From Candidatus Proruminimicrobium quisquiliarum (GTDB lineage: Bacteria > Elusimicrobiota > Endomicrobiia > Endomicrobiales > Endomicrobiaceae), in assembly GCA_018433245.1 (NCBI GenBank), contig JAHDRN010000010.1, positions 1 to 63,321 on the forward strand: DNA of 63,321 nt, read 5' to 3'. Both the position numbers and the translations under genes were made by a program. This document shows, one piece after another, positions 1 to 11,212 of this stretch. Each line of letters opens with the position of its first letter. Within the stretch, counting starts at the first letter, position 1. The notes beneath the pieces were generated by a model. It was given only the letters and a program-made list of their open reading frames with translations, was not told where the DNA came from and made no database searches.

Positions 1-512
<512 letters not shown>

Positions 513-561
513 CATTCTCTAATCCAAGTGATTGAATGTTTAGTTGTTTTGCCTAATTAAG

Positions 562-590
562 TTGATTTGTTCTTTAAATCACAGTATAAT
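562..590 (+). promoter_or_regulatory. Sigma-70-type promoter between 23S and 5S
   Basis: A -35 box TTGATT (562-567) and a perfect -10 box TATAAT (585-590) are separated by 17 bp. The predicted start near 597 falls a few bases before the 5' end of 5S rRNA. It would let 5S and perhaps rplJ-rplL be transcribed separately from 23S. The boxes are seen directly; activity is inferred. Confidence 0.6.
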
Positions 591-602
591 AATTGAAAAA
601 TT

Positions 603-718
603 TCTGGTGGCTATACCGTTGGTGTCACACCCGATCCCATTCCGAACTCGGAAGTTAAGCCCTTCAGGGCCGATGGTACTTGCACCGCAGGGTGCCGGGA
701 GAGTAGGTCGCTGCCAGA
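603..718 (+). rRNA. rrf: 5S ribosomal RNA
   Basis: The terminal helix is formed by TCTGGTGGC at the 5' end and GCCAGA at the 3' end, giving about 116 nt. The conserved block CCGATCCCATTCCGAACTCGG lies near 631-651. It follows 23S by about 90 bp and is followed directly by a strong hairpin terminator. Confidence 0.96.
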
Positions 719-728
719 TTCAATATAG

Positions 729-767
729 ACTGCAAGCGTTATTAATTTAGCGCTTGCAGTCATAAGT
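729..767 (+). terminator. Intrinsic terminator after 5S rRNA
   Basis: A 10-bp perfect stem ACTGCAAGCG (729-738) / CGCTTGCAGT (751-760) with a 12-nt loop is followed shortly by a T-run. It closes the rRNA unit. The ribosomal leader begins within about 10 bp, leaving almost no room for a promoter between them. Confidence 0.75.
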
Positions 768-884
768 TTTTCTGTCAAAGACAGCAAGGACCGAAAGGTT
801 TAATACGAAAGTACTTGCCGAGACTGAGAATAATCGGATTGGTTAATTTTACAAACTTCTCATCTCGTGAGAAGTTTTTTTTAT
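768..884 (+). ncRNA. Ribosomal protein L10 leader (autoregulatory 5'-UTR) with attenuator
   Basis: The stretch from about 771 has the look of the L10 leader that binds the L10(L12)4 complex: GACAGCAAGGACCG, then TACTTGCCGAG, where AGCAAG pairs with CTTGC. A hairpin AAACTTCTCA (853-862) / TGAGAAGTTT (868-877) with a T-run follows, as in leaders that attenuate transcription before rplJ. L10 binding would then limit rplJ-rplL expression. The family call is by eye from sequence and position; a covariance-model search would settle it. Confidence 0.7.
853..884 (+). terminator. Attenuator hairpin of the L10 leader
   Basis: A 10-bp perfect stem with 5-nt loop TCTCG is followed by an eight-T run, about 80 bp before rplJ. 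It is placed to act as a conditional terminator controlled by the leader fold upstream. Confidence 0.7.
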
Positions 885-965
885 TTACAATAAAATTTTG
901 AAGTAAATATTGAGGAATGTTTAGTTTTAAATTTTGTTAAATATAATATTTTGAGGAGTACAAAA

Positions 966-1487
966 ATGCCAAATATTAAGAATCAGGAAGAAGTCAAAAG
1001 TTTAATCGCCAAATTTAAGGCGATGAAAGGCATGATAATGACTCAGTATCAGGGTCTTAACGTCAGCCAGATTTCGGAATTGAGAAATGAACTGAGAAAA
1101 TGCGGCTGCGAATATGTAGTCGTAAAAAATACGCTCGGTAAAGTAGCTTTAAAAGAAGTCGGTCTTGACATAGCAAGCGAATATTTTGAAGGTCCTATTG
1201 CTCTTGTTATGGAAGAAAGTAATGATCCTGTTTCTCCGGCAAAAATAGTTGCCGAATTTGCAAAAAAGAACGAAAAATTTGTTGTAAAAGCAGGTTTCTT
1301 GGATGGTAAAGTCTTACAGGCAAACGAAATAAAAGCATTGGCTGCGCTTCCTACAAAAGAAGTTCTTATCGCAAAGATGCTGGGCAGCATGCAGGCTCCT
1401 ATTTCAGGGCTTGTAAACGTAATGCAGGGTTCTATAAGAAATCTAGTTTATGTTATAAATGCAGTTAAAGAAAAACAAATAGCCTAA
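966..1487 (+). CDS. rplJ: 50S ribosomal protein L10
   Basis: 173-residue protein, the usual length for L10, which forms the base of the ribosomal stalk and carries L7/L12 dimers on its C-terminal helix. The N-terminal part (VKSLIAKFKAMKGMIMTQYQGL, then ELRNELRKCG and VVKNTL) is typical. The ATG at 966 is chosen because GAGGAG at 953-958 is a good ribosome-binding site; an in-frame TTG at 951 lies inside that site and is unlikely. It follows the 5S gene and L10 leader directly, without the usual rplK-rplA genes before it. It is probably repressed by its own product through the leader. Confidence 0.97.
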   Translation: MPNIKNQEEVKSLIAKFKAMKGMIMTQYQGLNVSQISELRNELRKCGCEYVVVKNTLGKVALKEVGLDIASEYFEGPIALVMEESNDPVSPAKIVAEFAKKNEKFVVKAGFLDGKVLQANEIKALAALPTKEVLIAKMLGSMQAPISGLVNVMQGSIRNLVYVINAVKEKQIA

Positions 1488-1598
1488 AGGCGGAAGCTTG
1501 GAAGATGAGAAGCTGAGCAAAGACAAAAACGAAACAAGAAAATAAAAAAGCAGTTAAAACAAAAATAAAATTAAAAATAAAAGTGGGGGATTAGTAAA

Positions 1599-1976
1599 AT
1601 GGCTATGACGAAAGATCAATTAATTGAAGCGATTTCATCAATGACAGTTTTGGAAATGGCAGAATTAGTAAAGGCTTTGGAAGAAAAGTTTGGCGTTTCA
1701 GCAGCGGCACCTGTAGCAGTAGCAGCGGCGGGAGCAGCTCCTGCGGCAGCAGCGGCAGAAGAAAAAACTGAATTCACGGTTGTTTTGGAAAATGCCGGCG
1801 CAAACAAAATCGGCGTAATCAAAGTTGTAAGAGAATTAACAGGTCTTGGACTTAAAGAAGCTAAGGATTTAGTTGACGGTGCACCAAAGAATGTTAAAGA
1901 AAATGTACCAAAAGCAGAAGCAGAAGATATGAAAAAGAAACTTGTTGAAGCAGGCGCAACAGCAGGTTTGAAATAG
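1599..1976 (+). CDS. rplL: 50S ribosomal protein L7/L12
   Basis: 125 residues, the normal size. An N-terminal dimerisation helix ([18 protein letters not shown]) is followed by an Ala/Pro-rich hinge and the C-terminal domain with [20 protein letters not shown] and VDGAP, which contacts translation factors. GGGGGA at 1585-1590 precedes the ATG. It lies 111 bp after rplJ and is presumably cotranscribed with it. No terminator is seen after it, but rpoB downstream has its own promoter. Confidence 0.98.
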   Translation: MAMTKDQLIEAISSMTVLEMAELVKALEEKFGVSAAAPVAVAAAGAAPAAAAAEEKTEFTVVLENAGANKIGVIKVVRELTGLGLKEAKDLVDGAPKNVKENVPKAEAEDMKKKLVEAGATAGLK

Positions 1977-2107
1977 TTTAATTTTTGAAAAAAAGTTGAA
2001 ATGTTTATATAACGATATTGAAAACGGGTAAAGTTTCTAAACCAGAACAATCAACGGCGGTAAGAGCAAAAACGTATAAAACAATTGTAAAATGAATCAA
2101 AAAACAG

Positions 2108-2137
2108 TTGACAAGAGATAAACATTAAGTGTATAAT
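2108..2137 (+). promoter_or_regulatory. Sigma-70 promoter for rpoB-rpoC
   Basis: Perfect TTGACA (2108-2113) and TATAAT (2132-2137) are spaced by 18 bp, about 55 bp before the rpoB start. This gives rpoBC a transcription start independent of rplJL. Confidence 0.75.
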
Positions 2138-2191
2138 ATATGCTTAATTTTATCTTTTTTGTCACAAAAATTTATATAAACGGATTAACTT

Positions 2192-5100
2192 ATGAAAAAA
2201 GTGAATTTTGGAAGAATAAGTTCCCCGATTGACCCGCCTTTATTGCTCGGGATGCAGAAAGATTCTTTTGCGGAATTTTTGCAGATTGAAACAGCCCCGG
2301 AAAAGAGAAAAATACACGGTCTTGAAGGCGCTTTTAGAGATGTATTTCCTCTGACAAATTCAGACGGAAGTTTAGTAATGGATTTTATTTCATACGATTT
2401 CGGCGAACCGAAATATTCTGTTGAAGAATCCATAGCCAGGGACGAGACTTTTGCAGCACCTTTAAAAATCAAATTAAGACTTTCACATAAAAAAGAAGAC
2501 GGCAAAATGAAAGAACTTTCCGAACAGGAAGTTTATTTCGGCGATATTCCTCTTATGACGCCTACCGCTACGTTTGTTATAAACGGAGCAGAAAGAGTCG
2601 TCGTCAGCCAGATACACCGTTCACCGGGCGTTATTTTCGAAGAAGATGAAGAAAAGAAAGTAACGATTTTCGGAAAACCTTTATACTTCGGAAGAATCAT
2701 TCCTTACAGAGGAGCATGGGTTGAATTTGAATTTGACCAGAACGGTATTCTCTATGTAAGAATCGACAGAAAAAGAAAAATATTGGCAACAACGCTTTTA
2801 AGAGCAATAGGTTTTGAAAGCGATGTTGAAATTTTAAATTTATTCAGAGATACAAAAGAAGTTTCGCTTGACGCGGCTCCTTCAACTCTTGCAAACGAAT
2901 GTCTTGCGGACGATATTTTTGACAAGGCGACAGGCGAAGTTCTTTTTGACGCGGGAAAAGAACTTACGGAAACCGTAATTGAAAAGATGAAAGCGAAAGG
3001 TCTTTCCACCGTTGTCGTATTTAAAGATACTACAATTCTTTTGACTCTTAAAAAAGATTCAATCAAAACACAAAAAGAAGCAGTAAATCATATTTATAAA
3101 GTTTTAAAAACACAGGAATTTATCGTTCAGGAAAGAGCGCAGGGATTTTTAGACGAGTTGTTGTTTAAATCGGTAAGAAGATACGATTTTACTACAATCG
3201 GAAGATATAAAATTCTTAAAAAACTCGGACCTATTTATCAGTATTACAAAGATAATTTTAATTTGACAATACCGGCGGAAAATAAAAGAACCGTTGCAAG
3301 AGAAGATATAGTTACAACGATAAAGTATCTTCTTATGATTTATAACGGCGACACAAGTTTTGAACATGCCGGCAAAAAAATAAAATTGGGGTTAGACGAT
3401 ATAGATCATTTGGGAAACAGAAGAGTAAGATCTGTCGGAGAACTTTTGGAAAATCAGGTTAGAATCGGATTAGTTCAGATGGCAAGACTTGTAAAAGAGT
3501 ATATGAACAATCAGGATAAAGCGACAGTTACTCCGAGATCTTTGATTAATATTACTCCTTTTGTCGCACAGATTAGAAAATTTTTCGGAACGTCCCAGCT
3601 TTCTCAGTTTATGGATCAGATTAATCCTCTGGCGGAACTTACGCATAAGAGAAGGCTTTCTGCATTAGGCCCGGGAGGTCTTAACAGAAAAAGAGCGGGA
3701 TTTGAAGTCAGAGACGTGCATTATACACATTATGGAAGAGTATGTCCGATTGAAACACCTGAAGGACCAAACATCGGTCTTATAACTTCATTGTCTGCTT
3801 ATGCAAGAGTCAACCAGTACGGTTTAATTGAAACGCCTTTCAAAAAAGTTGACTCCGGAAAAGTTACAAATAAAATTGAATATATGACAGCTGATACGGA
3901 AGATGATTTATTTGTCGCACAGGCAAATACTCCCATAGACGACAAAGGAAAATTTACTACTGATACGGTTCAGGGAAGATTTTATAATGATTTTTTGTTT
4001 AAAACTCCCGATAAAGTAGATTATATGGATATTTCTCCTATGCAGGTAGTTTCTGTATCTGCAGGTCTTATTCCTTTCTTGGAACATGATGACGCAAACA
4101 GAGCACTTATGGGCTGTAACATGCAAAGACAGGCGGTTCCGCTTCTTGTTACGGAAAGACCATTTGTTTGTACCGGCGTTGAAGATAAAGTTGCAAAAGA
4201 TTCAGGAGTATCAGTTGCGGCTCAGATAGACGGAGAAGTTGTTTCCGTTTCAGCTGATGAAATAATAGTATGGAACAGTAAAGACGGCGTCAAACAGCAT
4301 ACGTTAAGCAAATATTTGAGATCCAACCAGGATACATGCATTAATCATATTCCGATTGTAAAAGTCGGAGACAGCGTTAAAAAAGGCGATATTATAGCCG
4401 ATGGACAGGCGACTAAAGAAGGACAGCTTTCACTCGGACAAAATCTTTTGATAGCTTTTATGCCTTGGGACGGTTATAATTTTGAAGATGCAATTTTGTT
4501 GTCGGAAAAATTAGTTCAGGACGACAGATTTACGTCTGTTCATATAAGAGAATTTGAAACAGAAGCAAGAGAAACAACAAAAGGAAGACCGGAAGAAATA
4601 ACGAAAGATATTCCGAACGTCGGAGCAGAAGACTTGCTCAATCTTGATGAAGACGGAGTAATCAGAGTCGGAGCAAACGTACAGAGAGGGGATATTCTCG
4701 TAGGTAAAACAGCTCCTAAAGGCGAGCAGCAGTCTACGCCGGAAGAAAGACTTTTAAGAGTGTTGTTTGGTAAAAAAGCCGAAGACGTACAGGATGTTTC
4801 TTTAAGAGTTTCACCCGGAACGGCGGGAAAGATTTTAGCCGTAAGATCATTTGTAAGAAGAGAAAAACTTTCCGAAAAAGAAGTTAAGAAAAAACAGGAA
4901 GAAATGACTTCCATATATAAAGCCGCAAAAGCAAAACTTGAAAAAGAAAAGAAGGAAGTTCTTGCGCAGGTTTCAAAATCAGAGGCAAAGAAAATAGAAT
5001 CTTTGTATGAAGCAAAAGAAGAAATACTTAAACAAAATTATGAGAAAGAAAAAGAAAGATTTAAAAAAGGCGACGAATTGCCTGTTTCAGTAAATAAAAT

Positions 5101-5959
5101 TGTTAAAGTTTACATAGCGTCAAAATTGAAAGTTCAGGTCGGAGATAAACTTGCGGGAAGACACGGCAACAAGGGTATCGTTTCAAGAATACTTCCTGTT
5201 GAAGATATGCCTAGACTTCCCGACGGAACGCCGGTAGACTGTGTCCTTTCTCCTCTTGCTATACCGTCTCGTATGAACGTAGGACAGCTTTTGGAAGCTA
5301 TGCTCGGATGGGCAGGAAAAGTATTGAATACCCAGATGGTAACTCCTGTGTTTGACGGCGCAAGCGAAGATCAGGTTAAAGAACAGGTAAGAAAAGCAAA
5401 AGATATGCTTGTTGAACAAAAAGAAAAAGAATTTAAGCAGAGAGGTTTGAAAGGCGAGGAACTTAAGAAGGCTCTTGAAGATTACAGGTTGAATTATCTT
5501 CCCACAGATGACTGCAAAATAACGCTGTTCGACGGAAGAACCGGCGAAGCATTTATGGAAAAAGTTACGATCGGCGTTATGTATATGTTAAAACTTAACC
5601 ATTTGGTTGAAGACAAAATGCATGCAAGGTCAACCGGTCCGTATTCTCTGATTACAAGACAGCCTCTCGGCGGAAAAGCCCAGTTCGGCGGACAAAGATT
5701 CGGAGAAATGGAAGTATGGGCGATACAGGCCTACGGCGCATCGCATGTTTTACAGGAATTTTTGACTGTAAAATCGGACGATGTTGACGGAAGAGTCAAA
5801 ATGTACGATGCGATAATAAAAGGCGAAGCCATATCAGAGCCCGGAGTTCCGGAATCGTTTAAGGTTCTTGTAAACGAACTCAGAGCTTTAGGATTGAATG
5901 TAAGCCTTTTAAGCAATAAGAACGCCGCGGAAGAAACTGTCGTTGAAGAAAAAAAATAA
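2192..5959 (+). CDS. rpoB: DNA-directed RNA polymerase subunit beta
   Basis: 1255-residue beta subunit of RNA polymerase. The rifampicin-region core reads GTSQLSQFMDQINPLAELTHK at residues about 466-486, followed by RRLSALGPGGL. The GPNIGLI, GYNFEDAI and KLAGRHGNKG blocks of the catalytic face are all present. The C-terminal part has the GGKAQFGGQRFGEMEVWA block. A Lys/Glu-rich coiled insertion lies around residues 890-955, before the KVYIA segment. In the rifampicin region the positions equivalent to E. coli N518 and S522 are Ile477 and Ala481; D516, H526, R529 and S531 equivalents are kept. The ribosome-binding site is weak. rpoC follows after 42 bp. Confidence 0.99.
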   Translation: MKKVNFGRISSPIDPPLLLGMQKDSFAEFLQIETAPEKRKIHGLEGAFRDVFPLTNSDGSLVMDFISYDFGEPKYSVEESIARDETFAAPLKIKLRLSHKKEDGKMKELSEQEVYFGDIPLMTPTATFVINGAERVVVSQIHRSPGVIFEEDEEKKVTIFGKPLYFGRIIPYRGAWVEFEFDQNGILYVRIDRKRKILATTLLRAIGFESDVEILNLFRDTKEVSLDAAPSTLANECLADDIFDKATGEVLFDAGKELTETVIEKMKAKGLSTVVVFKDTTILLTLKKDSIKTQKEAVNHIYKVLKTQEFIVQERAQGFLDELLFKSVRRYDFTTIGRYKILKKLGPIYQYYKDNFNLTIPAENKRTVAREDIVTTIKYLLMIYNGDTSFEHAGKKIKLGLDDIDHLGNRRVRSVGELLENQVRIGLVQMARLVKEYMNNQDKATVTPRSLINITPFVAQIRKFFGTSQLSQFMDQINPLAELTHKRRLSALGPGGLNRKRAGFEVRDVHYTHYGRVCPIETPEGPNIGLITSLSAYARVNQYGLIETPFKKVDSGKVTNKIEYMTADTEDDLFVAQANTPIDDKGKFTTDTVQGRFYNDFLFKTPDKVDYMDISPMQVVSVSAGLIPFLEHDDANRALMGCNMQRQAVPLLVTERPFVCTGVEDKVAKDSGVSVAAQIDGEVVSVSADEIIVWNSKDGVKQHTLSKYLRSNQDTCINHIPIVKVGDSVKKGDIIADGQATKEGQLSLGQNLLIAFMPWDGYNFEDAILLSEKLVQDDRFTSVHIREFETEARETTKGRPEEITKDIPNVGAEDLLNLDEDGVIRVGANVQRGDILVGKTAPKGEQQSTPEERLLRVLFGKKAEDVQDVSLRVSPGTAGKILAVRSFVRREKLSEKEVKKKQEEMTSIYKAAKAKLEKEKKEVLAQVSKSEAKKIESLYEAKEEILKQNYEKEKERFKKGDELPVSVNKIVKVYIASKLKVQVGDKLAGRHGNKGIVSRILPVEDMPRLPDGTPVDCVLSPLAIPSRMNVGQLLEAMLGWAGKVLNTQMVTPVFDGASEDQVKEQVRKAKDMLVEQKEKEFKQRGLKGEELKKALEDYRLNYLPTDDCKITLFDGRTGEAFMEKVTIGVMYMLKLNHLVEDKMHARSTGPYSLITRQPLGGKAQFGGQRFGEMEVWAIQAYGASHVLQEFLTVKSDDVDGRVKMYDAIIKGEAISEPGVPESFKVLVNELRALGLNVSLLSNKNAAEETVVEEKK

Positions 5960-6001
5960 TCTCAAATTAAGCTATTTGAGAATAACGGAAGGACAATATA
6001 A

Positions 6002-9000
6002 ATGAGTATAAATAAAAAAAATTCAAAGAAAAAAACACAAAGTCTGAATTTCTTAGATTTTGATGCCGTGAAATTAACGGTTGCAAGCCCGGACGATATT
6101 AAGTCATGGTCTTACGGTGAAGTAAAGAAACCGGAAACTATTAATTACAGAACATTCAAACCCGAGAGAGACGGGTTGTTCTGCGACTGTATATTCGGTC
6201 CTACGAAAGACTGGGAATGCCACTGCGGAAAGTATAAATACATAAAACATAAAGGAACAGTATGCGACAGATGCGGAGTTGAAGTCGCCGAATCAAAAGT
6301 AAGAAGAGAAAGATTCGGACACATCAATTTGGCAGTACCTGTTGCTCATCCGTGGTTTTTGAAAAAACCGCCGTCAAGAATAGGCATTTTGCTCAATATG
6401 AAAATATCGGATCTTGAAAAAGTTATTTATTATACGAAGTATGTTGTCACAAATCCTTTGAGAGACGTTTCGGATACGATATCTTTTTTACATAAAGGAA
6501 CTTTGTTAAAAGAAGAAGAATTTAATTTATTTAATTACGGGATGAACAGCGCCGTAGTAAGAGAAGAACTTAAAAATGTTTTTGACGGCATTGCCGCAGA
6601 AGAATTTGAAATAAAAGACGAAAAAGAATTGAAAAAAATTCTTGAAAAAGAAGTTAAAACGATGGCCGATTTCAGCGGCGAGAAAAAAACGGAAATAGCA
6701 AATAAAATATTTGAAAACATAAAGAAAGGTTCAAAATATTACAGATGTTATTTTAAACCGCACAGCGTATATTTTTATGATGTTGAATCATCGCAAAAAT
6801 CAGAAATAAAGAAGATTTTGTCTTCTGCTTTTGAAAAATCGGAAACGATTTTAATATCCGAAGCCGACAGAAAAATAAAAATAGAATTTTTTGACCGCGA
6901 AAAAGAAAAACTTTTTACCGAACTGAGAAAAAATCCGGAAGGGTTGAAACAGTTTGAGGGTAAACTTAAAATAGAAATGTTCAGAATGGATATGCCTATT
7001 TTAAAAACTTTCTCAAAACCGGAAACACCTTTGATTCTTGAAGAATCCGATATTAAGAAATTTCAATCCGGATTCGGCACAAACCTTAAAGTTGATATCG
7101 GCGCTTCAGCCGTAAGAAAATTGCTTGAAGAACTTAATTTGGAAGAAGAACAAAAAGCGATTTCAAAAGAAATAGCAAAAACGACATCTGATGCCGAAAG
7201 AGCAAGACTTATAAGAAAACTCAGAGTTGTTGAAGGATTTAACAGATCAGATTCAAGACCGGAATGGATGATACTTACAGTATTGCCCGTAATTCCGCCT
7301 GATTTAAGACCATTGGTAGCTCTTGAAGGCGGCAGATTTGCGGCAAGTGATTTGAATGATTTATACAGAAGAATTATAAACAGAAACAACAGGTTAAGAC
7401 ATATTGAACAGTTAAAAGCTCCGACAGTTATGATAAATAACGAAAAGAGACTTTTACAGGAAGCCGTTGACGCTTTGATTGATAACGATTCTATGGCAAG
7501 ACCGGTAACGGGTGCAGGAAACAGAGTTTTGAAATCATTGTCCGATACACTTAAAGGAAAGCAGGGAAGATTCAGACAGAATTTGCTCGGCAAAAGAGTT
7601 GATTATTCGGGAAGAAGCGTTATCGTTGTCGGCCCTACGCTTAAACTGCACCAGTGCGGTATTCCTAAAGAAATGGCTCTTGAACTTTTTAAGCCTTTTA
7701 TAATAAGAGAACTCATTGCTCAGGAAGGAGCGACTCTCAAATCTGCAAGAAGAATTCTTGAAAGAGGCGACGTAAGAGTTTGGAGTATACTTGAAAAAGT
7801 AACGAAAGAACACCCCGTAATGCTTAACAGAGCTCCTACGCTTCACAGACTTGGTATTCAGGCATTTGAGCCTGTTTTAGTTGAAGGAAAATCAATACAG
7901 CTTCATCCGCTTACATGTACAGCATTTAACGCAGACTTTGACGGCGACCAAATGGCGGTTCATGTGCCGATTTCAATAGAAGCGCAGCTTGAAGCAAAAA
8001 TGCTTATGATGACTACAAAAAATATTTTGTCGCCTTCATCGGGAAAACCGATAACGGTTCCGGGACAGGATATAGTTTTGGGAAGCTGCTTTATAACGAA
8101 GGAAAAAATGGGCGTTCACGGCGAAGGAAGTATTTTTTCGTCAGTCGCAGAGGTTATAAGCGCATATCAGCAGAAAGAAGTTGATATTCATGCAAGAATA
8201 AAAGTTCTTGGTATTACAAACTTGAAAGATTCTAAACTTAAAGATAACGAACAGAAAGACTTATCAAAGTGGAAAAACTATAAAGGTGAAAATCCGAATT
8301 ATACAACAGTCGGAAGAGTGATATTTAACGACCATTTGCCGAAAAATGACGATGGTTCATACGCGCTCGGTTATGTAAACAGAGACGTAGGGAAAAAAGA
8401 TTTGGTTTCTCTTATAGACACTTGCTTTAAAACGTTAGGGCAGTATAAAACCGTTATATTGCTTGATGAAATAAAGAAACTCGGCTACAAATACGCAACG
8501 CTTGCCGGTATCTCAATTTCAATAGACGCTATGAAAGTTCCGCCTAAAAAAGACATAATGGTAAAAGAAGCGAAAGCATTGATCAAAGAAATTGAAAAGC
8601 AGGCTAAACTCGGTCTTATAACCGAAAGCGAAAGATATAATAAGATAATAGATATCTGGACAAAGGTTACAGACGGAGTTGCCGACATAATGTTTGACGA
8701 AATGAAAAAGGACGAAAAAGAGCCTTACAAACCTAATACGAACAGATTTAATTCAATATTTATGATGGCAGATTCAGGAGCCAGAGGTTCAAGACAGCAG
8801 GTAAGACAGCTTGCAGGTATGAGAGGTCTTATGGCAAAACCTCAGAAAAAACTTTCCGGAGGCATCGGAGAAATTATTGAAACACCTATTATTTCTAACT
8901 TCAGAGAAGGACTTACGATACTTGAATATTTCTTGTCAACTCACGGAGGAAGAAAAGGTTTGTCAGATACGGCTCTTAAAACTGCAGACGCGGGTTATCT

Positions 9001-10720
9001 TACAAGAAAACTCGTTGACGTTTCTCATGACGTAGTAGTAAGAGAACACGACTGTAAAACGCCTAACGGAGTATTTATCGGAAACCTTCAGGCAGGCGAT
9101 GAAGTTATTGAAGGAATAGAAGAAAGAATTTACGGAAGAGTCGCTCTTGATAACGTCATAGGTATCATACAGAAAGGCGATGAAATCAGAGAAGAACTTA
9201 TCGTCAAAAGAGGCGAAATGATTACTGCCGAACAGGCAAAGAAAATCGTTGAAGCCGGCATTGATAAAATAGGTATAAGAAGCGTTTTGACATGTGAAGC
9301 CGAACATGGCGTATGCGCAAAGTGCTACGGATTAAATCCGGGCTCGGGTAAACTTGCCGAAGTAGGAGACGCAGTCGGAGTAGTTGCGGCGCAGTCAATC
9401 GGAGAACCCGGCACTCAGCTTACGCTGAGAACGTTCCATATCGGAGGCGCAGCAAGCAGAGTTGTACAGAAATCCGAAGTATATGCAGAAAAAGACGGAA
9501 CAGTTGACTTTTATAATTTGAAATCAATTAAAAACAGAAATGGAGAAACGCTTGTAGTAAGCAGAAATACGGAACTCGTATTTACTGAAAATTCACCGAG
9601 AAGAAGACAAGTTCATAAAATACCTTACGGCGCGATTATTAACGTAAAAGACGGTCAGGAAGTTGCCGTAAAAGACGCAAATAAAGTGCTTCTTGCAAAA
9701 TGGGATCCGCATTCAAAATCAATTATCTCAGAATTTGACGGAAAACTTGAATTCTCAGGAATAAAAGAAGGTGTTACTTTACAGAAGGAAAAATCAAAGA
9801 TTACCGGACAAATAGAAAGAGTTATAATAGAAGACAGGACAAGAAAAAATAAACCGAGACTTGTCATTAAGAAAGACGGACAGTCGGTCGTTGAATATCC
9901 GCTGCCTGTTGATACAACTCTTGTCGCTCACAACGGCGCGGAAATAAAAGTAGGCGATATATTGGCAAAAATTCCGCAGGAATTTGCCAAGTCAAAAGAT
10001 ATTACCGGCGGTCTTCCCAGAGTTGCAGAGTTGTTTGAAGGAAGAAAACCGAAGAATGTTGCCGTTGTATCTGAAATTGACGGCATAGTTAAATTCGGCG
10101 AGGCAACTAAAAAAGGCGCCTTAAAAGTTAAAGTTATAGATTCCGAAACAAAGATGGAAAAAGAATATACTATTCCGCTGGGCAGACATTTGGTCGTTTA
10201 TGAAGGCGATAAAGTTGAAGCGGGAGAAGCGTTGTCTGACGGCGCGGTAAATCCGCACGATATTCTTAAAGTTAAAGGTCCGAAAATCGTTCAGGAATAT
10301 CTTGTTAACGAAATTCAGCAGGTTTACAGACTGCAGGGCGTTGCCATTAACGATAAACACATTGAAGTTATCGTAAGACAGATGCTTTCAAACGTAAGAA
10401 TTACGGAAGCAGGAGACAGTAAATTTTTAAGCGGCGAAATAGTTTTGAGATATAAGTATGAACATGAAAGAAAGATGATAAAGAAACAGGGCGGAAAAAT
10501 GCCGGTTGCTCAGCCGGTACTTTTAGGTATCACAAAGGCAGCTTTATCGTCTGATTCGTTTATATCGGCCGCAAGCTTTCAGGAAACAACAAGAATATTG
10601 ACGGAAGCGGCTGTTTCGGGACAGATAGACACACTCAGAGGATTAAAAGAAAACGTTGCTATAGGACATTTGATACCGGCAGGAACCGGTCTTAAACAGC
10701 AAATAGCAGAAGAAAAATAA
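6002..10720 (+). CDS. rpoC: DNA-directed RNA polymerase subunit beta'
   Basis: 1572-residue beta' subunit. The N-terminal zinc site is visible as ECHCGKYK followed by CDRCGVEV. The catalytic Mg-binding motif [12 protein letters not shown] is intact. The second zinc site is formed by the Cys of REHDC and the cluster [11 protein letters not shown]. The trigger-loop/bridge region ([19 protein letters not shown]) and the C-terminal block with [21 protein letters not shown] are normal. GGAAGGA precedes the ATG at 6002. It is transcribed with rpoB and followed 23 bp later by rpsL. Confidence 0.99.
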   Translation: MSINKKNSKKKTQSLNFLDFDAVKLTVASPDDIKSWSYGEVKKPETINYRTFKPERDGLFCDCIFGPTKDWECHCGKYKYIKHKGTVCDRCGVEVAESKVRRERFGHINLAVPVAHPWFLKKPPSRIGILLNMKISDLEKVIYYTKYVVTNPLRDVSDTISFLHKGTLLKEEEFNLFNYGMNSAVVREELKNVFDGIAAEEFEIKDEKELKKILEKEVKTMADFSGEKKTEIANKIFENIKKGSKYYRCYFKPHSVYFYDVESSQKSEIKKILSSAFEKSETILISEADRKIKIEFFDREKEKLFTELRKNPEGLKQFEGKLKIEMFRMDMPILKTFSKPETPLILEESDIKKFQSGFGTNLKVDIGASAVRKLLEELNLEEEQKAISKEIAKTTSDAERARLIRKLRVVEGFNRSDSRPEWMILTVLPVIPPDLRPLVALEGGRFAASDLNDLYRRIINRNNRLRHIEQLKAPTVMINNEKRLLQEAVDALIDNDSMARPVTGAGNRVLKSLSDTLKGKQGRFRQNLLGKRVDYSGRSVIVVGPTLKLHQCGIPKEMALELFKPFIIRELIAQEGATLKSARRILERGDVRVWSILEKVTKEHPVMLNRAPTLHRLGIQAFEPVLVEGKSIQLHPLTCTAFNADFDGDQMAVHVPISIEAQLEAKMLMMTTKNILSPSSGKPITVPGQDIVLGSCFITKEKMGVHGEGSIFSSVAEVISAYQQKEVDIHARIKVLGITNLKDSKLKDNEQKDLSKWKNYKGENPNYTTVGRVIFNDHLPKNDDGSYALGYVNRDVGKKDLVSLIDTCFKTLGQYKTVILLDEIKKLGYKYATLAGISISIDAMKVPPKKDIMVKEAKALIKEIEKQAKLGLITESERYNKIIDIWTKVTDGVADIMFDEMKKDEKEPYKPNTNRFNSIFMMADSGARGSRQQVRQLAGMRGLMAKPQKKLSGGIGEIIETPIISNFREGLTILEYFLSTHGGRKGLSDTALKTADAGYLTRKLVDVSHDVVVREHDCKTPNGVFIGNLQAGDEVIEGIEERIYGRVALDNVIGIIQKGDEIREELIVKRGEMITAEQAKKIVEAGIDKIGIRSVLTCEAEHGVCAKCYGLNPGSGKLAEVGDAVGVVAAQSIGEPGTQLTLRTFHIGGAASRVVQKSEVYAEKDGTVDFYNLKSIKNRNGETLVVSRNTELVFTENSPRRRQVHKIPYGAIINVKDGQEVAVKDANKVLLAKWDPHSKSIISEFDGKLEFSGIKEGVTLQKEKSKITGQIERVIIEDRTRKNKPRLVIKKDGQSVVEYPLPVDTTLVAHNGAEIKVGDILAKIPQEFAKSKDITGGLPRVAELFEGRKPKNVAVVSEIDGIVKFGEATKKGALKVKVIDSETKMEKEYTIPLGRHLVVYEGDKVEAGEALSDGAVNPHDILKVKGPKIVQEYLVNEIQQVYRLQGVAINDKHIEVIVRQMLSNVRITEAGDSKFLSGEIVLRYKYEHERKMIKKQGGKMPVAQPVLLGITKAALSSDSFISAASFQETTRILTEAAVSGQIDTLRGLKENVAIGHLIPAGTGLKQQIAEEK

Positions 10721-10743
10721 AATATAAAATTGAGGAAGGAAAA

Positions 10744-11130
10744 ATGCCAACAGTTAGTCAGCTTATTACAGACGGAAGAAGTAAAATTGTCAGTAAAACA
10801 AAATCTCCCGCTTTGAAGAGTTGCCCTCAGAGAAGAGGAGTATGTACCAGAGTTTATACAACTACTCCGAAAAAGCCTAATTCGGCTTTGAGAAAAGTAG
10901 CAAGAGTCAAATTGACTTCGGGTTATGAAGTTGCTTCATATATTCCGGGAGTAGGTCACAATTTGCAGGAGCATTCAATCGTGCTTATCAGAGGCGGAAG
11001 AGTAAAAGATCTTCCGGGCGTAAGGTATCACATTGTAAGAGGAGCTCTTGATGCTACGGGAGTTGAAGGAAGAAAACAGGCAAGAAGCAAATACGGAGCA
11101 AAAAGAGATAAAAAAGCGGCGGCTAAGTAA
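10744..11130 (+). CDS. rpsL: 30S ribosomal protein S12
   Basis: 128 residues, a decoding-centre protein. Blocks [16 protein letters not shown] and [13 protein letters not shown] are intact. Lys43 and the Lys of GRVKDLPG are the wild-type residues at positions where streptomycin-resistance mutations arise, so no such resistance is predicted. GAGGAAGG lies just before the ATG. It is only 23 bp after rpoC and so is probably in the same transcript. Confidence 0.98.
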   Translation: MPTVSQLITDGRSKIVSKTKSPALKSCPQRRGVCTRVYTTTPKKPNSALRKVARVKLTSGYEVASYIPGVGHNLQEHSIVLIRGGRVKDLPGVRYHIVRGALDATGVEGRKQARSKYGAKRDKKAAAK

Positions 11131-11212
11131 AAAGCTAAGAAATTAGGGTTGAGAAACTGAACAACTCAGAATATAACAGATAAAGAAATTAAAAAACAGA
11201 GGGAAAGTTAAT

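Noticed and set aside
951-965. TTG start for rplJ at 951
   Set aside because: The TTG is part of the ribosome-binding site region; ATG at 966 fits the family N-terminus.
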